Shown piece by piece: positions 60,785 to 64,000 of a stretch of DNA of 64,000 bases (positions within the stretch are counted from its first letter, which is position 1; each line of letters opens with the position of its first letter). The stretch is from NCBI RefSeq assembly GCF_037975245.1, contig NC_092564.1, forward strand, positions 8,531,984 through 8,595,983, in the 5' to 3' direction. This stretch comes from Apostichopus japonicus (taxonomy: Eukaryota > Echinodermata > Holothuroidea > Aspidochirotida > Stichopodidae). The notes under the pieces were generated by a model. The model was given only the letters and a program-made list of their open reading frames with translations, searched no databases and was not told the origin of the DNA. A program made the position numbers and the translations under genes.

Positions 60785-63700
60785 TAAAAATTGATGGTTG
60801 CCATCCCAGGTTCCTCTAAATTGATGGTTGCCAAACCAGGTTCGTTTTAATTGATGGTTGCCATCCCAGGTACCTCAAAATTGATGGTTGCCATCCCAGG
60901 TTCCTCTTAATTGATGGTTGCTATCCCAGGTTCCTCTAAATTGATGGTTGCCATTCCATGTTCCTCTAAATTGATGGTTGCCATCCCAGGTTCCTCTAAA
61001 TGATGGTTGCCATCTCAGGTTCCTCTAAATAAATGGTTGCCATTCCAGGTTCTTCTGAATTGATGGTTGCCATCCCAGGTTTCTCTAAATTTATGGTTGC
61101 CATCCCAGGTTCCTCTAAATTGATGGTTAATTATTGCCATCCCAGGTTCCTCTTTATTGATGGTTGCCTTCCCAGGTTCCTCTAAATTGATGGTTAATAA
61201 TTGCCATCCCAGGTTCCTCTTTATTGATGGTTGCCTTCCCAGGTTCCTCTTAATTGATGGTTGCCATCCCAGGTTCCTCTAAATTGATGGTTAATAATTG
61301 CCATCCCAGGTTCCTCTTTATTGATGGTTGTCATCCTAGGTTCCTCTAAATTGATGGTTAATAATTGCCATCCCAGGTTCCTCTTTATTGATGGTTGCCT
61401 TCCCAGGTTCCTCTTAATTGATGGTTGCCATCCCAGGTTCCTCTAAATTGATGGTTAATAATTGCCATCCCAGGTTCCTCTTTATTGATGGTTGTCATCC
61501 TAGGTTCCTCTAAATTGATGGTTGCTATCCCAGGTTCCTCTAAATTGATGGTTGCCATCCCAGGTACCTCTAAATTGATGGTAGCCATCCCAGGTTCCTC
61601 TTTATTGATGGTTACCATCCCAGGTTCCTCTTAATTGATGGTTGCTATCACAGGTTCCTCTAAATTGATGGTTGCCATTTCATGTTCCTCTAAATTGATG
61701 GTTGCCATCCCAGGTTCCTCTAAATGATGGTTGCCATCTCAGGTTCCTCTAACTAAATGGTTGCCATTCCAGGTTCTTCTGAACTGATGGTTGCCATCCC
61801 AGGTTTCTCTAAATTTATGGTTGCCATCCCAGGTTCCTCTAAATTGATGGTTAATAATTGCCATCCCAGGTTCCTCTTTATTGATGGTTGCCTTCCCAGG
61901 TTCCTCTAAATTGATGGTTAATAATTGCCATCCCAGGTTCCTCTTTATTGATGGTTGCCTTCCCAGGTTCCTCTTAATTGATGGTTGCCATCCCAGGTTC
62001 CTCTAAATTGATGGTTAATAATTGCCATCCCAGGTTCCTCTTTATTGATGGTTGTCATCCTAGGTTCCTCTAAATTGATGGTTGCTATCCCAAGTTCCTC
62101 TAAATTGATGGTTGCCATCCCAGGTACCTCTAAATTGATGGTAGCCATCCCAGGTTCCTCTTTATTGATGGTTACCATCCCAGGTTCCTCTTAATTGATG
62201 GTTGCTATCACAGGTTCCTCTAAATTGATGGTTGCCATTCCATGTTCCTCTAAATTGATGGTTGCCATCCCAGGTTCCTCTAAATGATGGTTGCCATCTC
62301 AGGTTCCTCTAACTAAATGGTTGCCATTCCAGGTTCTTCTGAATTGATGGTTGCCATCCCAGGTTTCTCTAAATTTATGGTTGCCATCCCAGGTTCCTCT
62401 AAATTGATGGTTAATAATTGCCATCCCAGGTTCCTCTTTATTGATGGTTGCCTTCACAGGTTCCTCTAAATTGATGGTTAATAATTGCCATCCCAGGTTC
62501 CTCTTTATTGATGGTTGCCTTCCCAGGTTCCTCTTAATTGATGGTTGCCATCCCAGGTACCTCTAAATTGATGGTAGCCATCCCAGGTTCCTCTTTATTG
62601 ATGGTTACCATCCCAGGTTCCTCTTAATTGATGGTTGCCATCCCAGGTACCTCTAAATTGATGGTAGCCATCCCAGGTTCCTCTTTATTGATGGTTGCCA
62701 TCCCAGGTTCCTCTAAATTGATGGTTGCCATCCCAGGTTCCTCTAAATTGATGGTTAATAATTGCCATCCCAGGTTCCTCTTTATTGATGGTTGTCATCC
62801 TAGGTTCCTCTAAATTGATGGTTGCTATCCCAGGTTCCTCTAAATTGATGGTTGCCATCCCAGGTACCTCTAAATTGATGGTAGCCATCCCAGGTTCCTC
62901 TTTATTGATGGTTACCATCCCAGGTTCCTCTTAATTGATGATTGCCATCCCAGGTTCCTCTAAATTGATGGTTGCCATCCCAGGTTCCTCTAAATTGATG
63001 GTTGCCATCCCAGGTACCTCTAAATTGATGGTAGCCATCCCAGGTTCCTCTTTATTGATGGTTACCATCCCAGGTTCCTCTAAATTGATGGTTGCCATCC
63101 CAGGTTCCTCTAAATTGATGGTTGCCATCCCAGGTTCCTCTAAATTGATGGTTGCCATCCCAGGTTCCTCTAAATTGATGGTTGCCATCCCAGATTCCTC
63201 TAAATTGATGGTTGCCATCCCAGGTTCCTCTAAATTGATGGTTGCCATCCCAGGTACCTCTAAATTGATGGTAGCCATCCCAGGTTCCTCTTTATTGATG
63301 GTTACCATCCCAGGTTCCTCTAAATTGATGGTTGCCATCCCAGATTCCTCTAAATTGATGGTTGCCATCCCAGGTTCCTCTAAATTGATGGTTGCCATCC
63401 CAGGTTCCTCTAAATTGATGGTTGCCATCCCAGGTACCTCTAAATTGATGGTTGCCATCCCAGGTTCCTCTAAATTGATGGTTGCCATCCCAGGTTCCTC
63501 TAAATTGATGGTTGCCATCCCAGGTTCCTCTAAATTGATGGTTGCCATCCCAGGTTTCTCTAAATTGATGGTTGCCATCCCAGATTCCTCTAAATTGATG
63601 GTTGCCATCCCAGGTTTCTCTAAATTAATGGTTGCCATCCCAGGTTCCTCTAAATTGATGGTTGCCATCCCAGATTCCTCTAATTTGATGGTTGCCATCC

Positions 63701-63990
63701 CAGGTTCCTCCAAATTGATGGTTGCCATCCCAGGTTCCTCTTAATTGATGTTTGCCATCCCAGGTTCCTCTTTATTGATGGTTGCCATCCCAGATTCCTC
63801 TAAATTGATGGTTGCCATCCCAGGTTTCTCTAAATTAATGGTTGCCATCCCAGATTCCTCTAATTTGATGGTTGCCATCCCAGGTTCCTCTAAATTGATG
63901 GTTGCCATCCCAGGTTCCTCTAAATTGATGGTTGCCATCCCAGGTTCCTCTAAATTGATGGTTGCCATCCCAGGTACCTCTAGCTGACAG
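60785..63990. repeat. 30-bp-unit minisatellite, 3.2 kb, about 105 copies
   Basis: The unit is TTGATGGTTGCCATCCCAGG + TTCCTCTAAA. The left two thirds contain variant units, including a 7-bp insertion that makes GATGGTTAATAATTGCCATC, and a ~560-bp higher-order block repeated at about 61385-61944 and 61945-62504. From about 62935 the array keeps a strict 30-bp register with few substitutions. Because 30 is a multiple of three, frames on both strands stay open (MVAIPGSSKL on plus, MATINLEEPG on minus). These are not evidence of a protein. The array lies inside the presumed CD109-like intron and ends near 63990 (TCTAGCTGACAG). Confidence 0.97.
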
Positions 63991-64000
63991 TCTGCTACAT

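Noticed and set aside
62931-63744. Open frames of about 265 codons on both strands encoding 10-residue repeats (MVAIPGSSKL / MATINLEEPG)
   Set aside because: They are produced by a 30-bp tandem repeat whose length is a multiple of three. Frames are open on both strands at once, no start context or splice signal supports them, and the array lies in an intron.

Overview
This is animal (metazoan) genomic DNA. It is AT-rich, with long introns bounded by GT..AG sites, many microsatellites and minisatellites, and several families of small interspersed repeats. No bacterial operon structure is present. The two recognisable genes are animal proteins. The style of the repeats and the protein sequences suggest a marine invertebrate, perhaps an echinoderm. 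That taxonomic guess is an inference only.

Left part (about 1-24.6 kb, minus strand): the 5' half of a CED-6/GULP1-type engulfment adaptor. Five coding exons are spliced in consistent phase from the start codon at 24612 down to 961. They encode 127 residues covering most of a PTB (phosphotyrosine-binding) domain. The remaining exons lie beyond the left edge. The introns hold a hAT-like non-autonomous transposon with an 8-bp target duplication (4935-6654), several minisatellites, a reverse-transcriptase fragment, members of a TTAA-ended MITE family, and a full-length SINE with a U2-snRNA-like head and a 14-bp target duplication (18076-18262).

Middle (about 24.6-52 kb): an intergenic stretch with no gene I can name. 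It is built largely of repeats: two more TTAA MITEs, a fold-back element at 26.3-26.8 kb, a G-rich element at 28.4 kb with a 12-13 bp flanking duplication, a 220-bp segment duplicated around a head-to-tail cluster of the U2-headed SINE (31.7-33.6 kb), a tRNA-like sequence between TA microsatellites (35.5 kb), a 193-bp higher-order satellite (37.1-37.8 kb), a 32-bp minisatellite (42.2 kb), a 190-bp tandem duplication (44.7-45.1 kb) and long (TA)n tracts. Two unrecognised protein-like open segments (about 36.83-37.02 kb plus strand, about 48.32-48.57 kb minus strand) may be exons or remnants.

Right part (52-64 kb, plus strand): the 5' half of a CD109/alpha-2-macroglobulin-family (thioester-protein) gene. 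Six exons in consistent phase (51999-58179) encode about 193 residues spanning the MG1 and MG2 macroglobulin domains. The signal-peptide exon was not found and the gene runs off the right edge. The last intron in view contains a 3.2-kb, 30-bp-unit minisatellite (60785-63990) with higher-order structure.

The two genes are divergently transcribed and about 27 kb apart. Both families have roles in recognition and engulfment (intracellular PTB adaptor, extracellular thioester protein), but nothing in the sequence shows that they are co-regulated. I see no clear sign of a wholly new biological system. The most unusual items are the U2-headed SINE family, the hAT-like insertion with a paralogous empty site, the palindromic micro-insertion at 42.7 kb and the expanding minisatellite.
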